NCBI RefSeq assembly: GCF_902499125.1
Contig: NZ_CABVPX010000007.1
Coordinates: 231,200-295,199 of the forward strand
Origin: Burkholderia arboris
GTDB taxonomy: Bacteria; Pseudomonadota; Gammaproteobacteria; Burkholderiales; Burkholderiaceae
Length of the DNA stretch: 64,000 bases
Direction: 5' to 3'
The notes below the pieces were generated by a model that ran no database searches, was not told the DNA's origin, and saw nothing but the letters and a program-made list of their open reading frames with translations. Within the stretch, counting starts at the first letter, position 1. Every line of letters starts with the position of its first letter. Position numbers and translations under genes: made by a program. Below, in pieces: positions 63,924 through 64,000 of the stretch.

Positions 63924-64000
63924 GAAGCGAGAAGCGAGAAGCGAGAAGCGAGAAGCGAGAAGCGAGAAGCGAGAAGCGAGAAGCGAGAAGCGAGAAGCGA
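63924..64000. repeat. Heptanucleotide tandem repeat (GAAGCGA), at least 11 copies
   Basis: Eleven perfect GAAGCGA units reach the end of the window, so the array may be longer. The unit length of seven is not a multiple of three, and no gene is seen across it in the window. Confidence 0.95.

Overview
The window is GC-rich (roughly two thirds G+C), densely coding, and carries gene families and gene order typical of Burkholderia (order Burkholderiales). A complete plant-pathogen-type (Hrp2, Ralstonia/Xanthomonas-like) type III secretion system (T3SS) with an HrpG/HrpB regulatory pair supports this. No rRNA, tRNA, IS element or CRISPR array was recognised. The genus call is inference from gene families, not from a marker gene.

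Layout. 1-3467: end of an amino-acid-type ABC transporter binding protein, two overlapping polysaccharide-deacetylase-family genes and an MmgE/PrpD gene, forming one small catabolic operon. 3576-9164: secreted alginate-lyase-like protein, TonB-dependent siderophore-type receptor, periplasmic esterase and a receiver-AraC response regulator. 10303-13896: a 1197-residue YadA-type trimeric autotransporter with a strong terminator. 14179-16229: a frameshifted pseudogene and a protein with four 32-residue repeats that may be a secreted effector. 16352-20413: Rieske oxygenase, FAD-linked oxidase and MFS transporter operon.

20790-42872 is the T3SS core. A leftward operon (hrcU-hrcV-hpaP-hrcQ-hrcR-hrcS-hpaA-hrpD5-hrpD6-hrpE-like-hpaB) diverges from a rightward operon (hrpB1-hrpB2-hrcJ-hrpB4-hrpB5-hrcN-hrpB7-hrcT), followed by the AraC regulator hrpB, the secretin hrcC, an F-box-domain protein that may be an effector, and the OmpR-type regulator hrpG. 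43242-57449 is a T3SS accessory and effector flank: a second HrpB1/HrpK-family gene, a harpin-like protein, a 57-residue glycine-rich protein with a YscG-like partner, an HrpK-like protein, a 1179-residue AWR/RipA-like protein, an HpaH-type transglycosylase and a small unknown protein, mixed with unrelated genes (DUF3455, cupin, winged-helix ATPase regulator). I found nine TTCG-N16-TTCG boxes (PIP or hrp_II type) upstream of these genes. Six are followed 31-32 nt later by a YANNNT -10 element and three by a weaker or slightly displaced one. They tie the scattered genes into one HrpB regulon.

57990-60199: VOC-family protein, P-loop kinase-like protein and an unknown beta-rich protein. 60836-63800 is the most novel part: a borosin-type alpha-N-methyltransferase, a separate 308-residue protein ending in nine T-E-V repeats that I infer to be its substrate, and a 2-oxoglutarate/Fe(II) oxygenase. 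This looks like a split-borosin RiPP (ribosomally made, modified peptide) cluster with an unusual precursor. The window ends inside an 11-copy heptanucleotide repeat.
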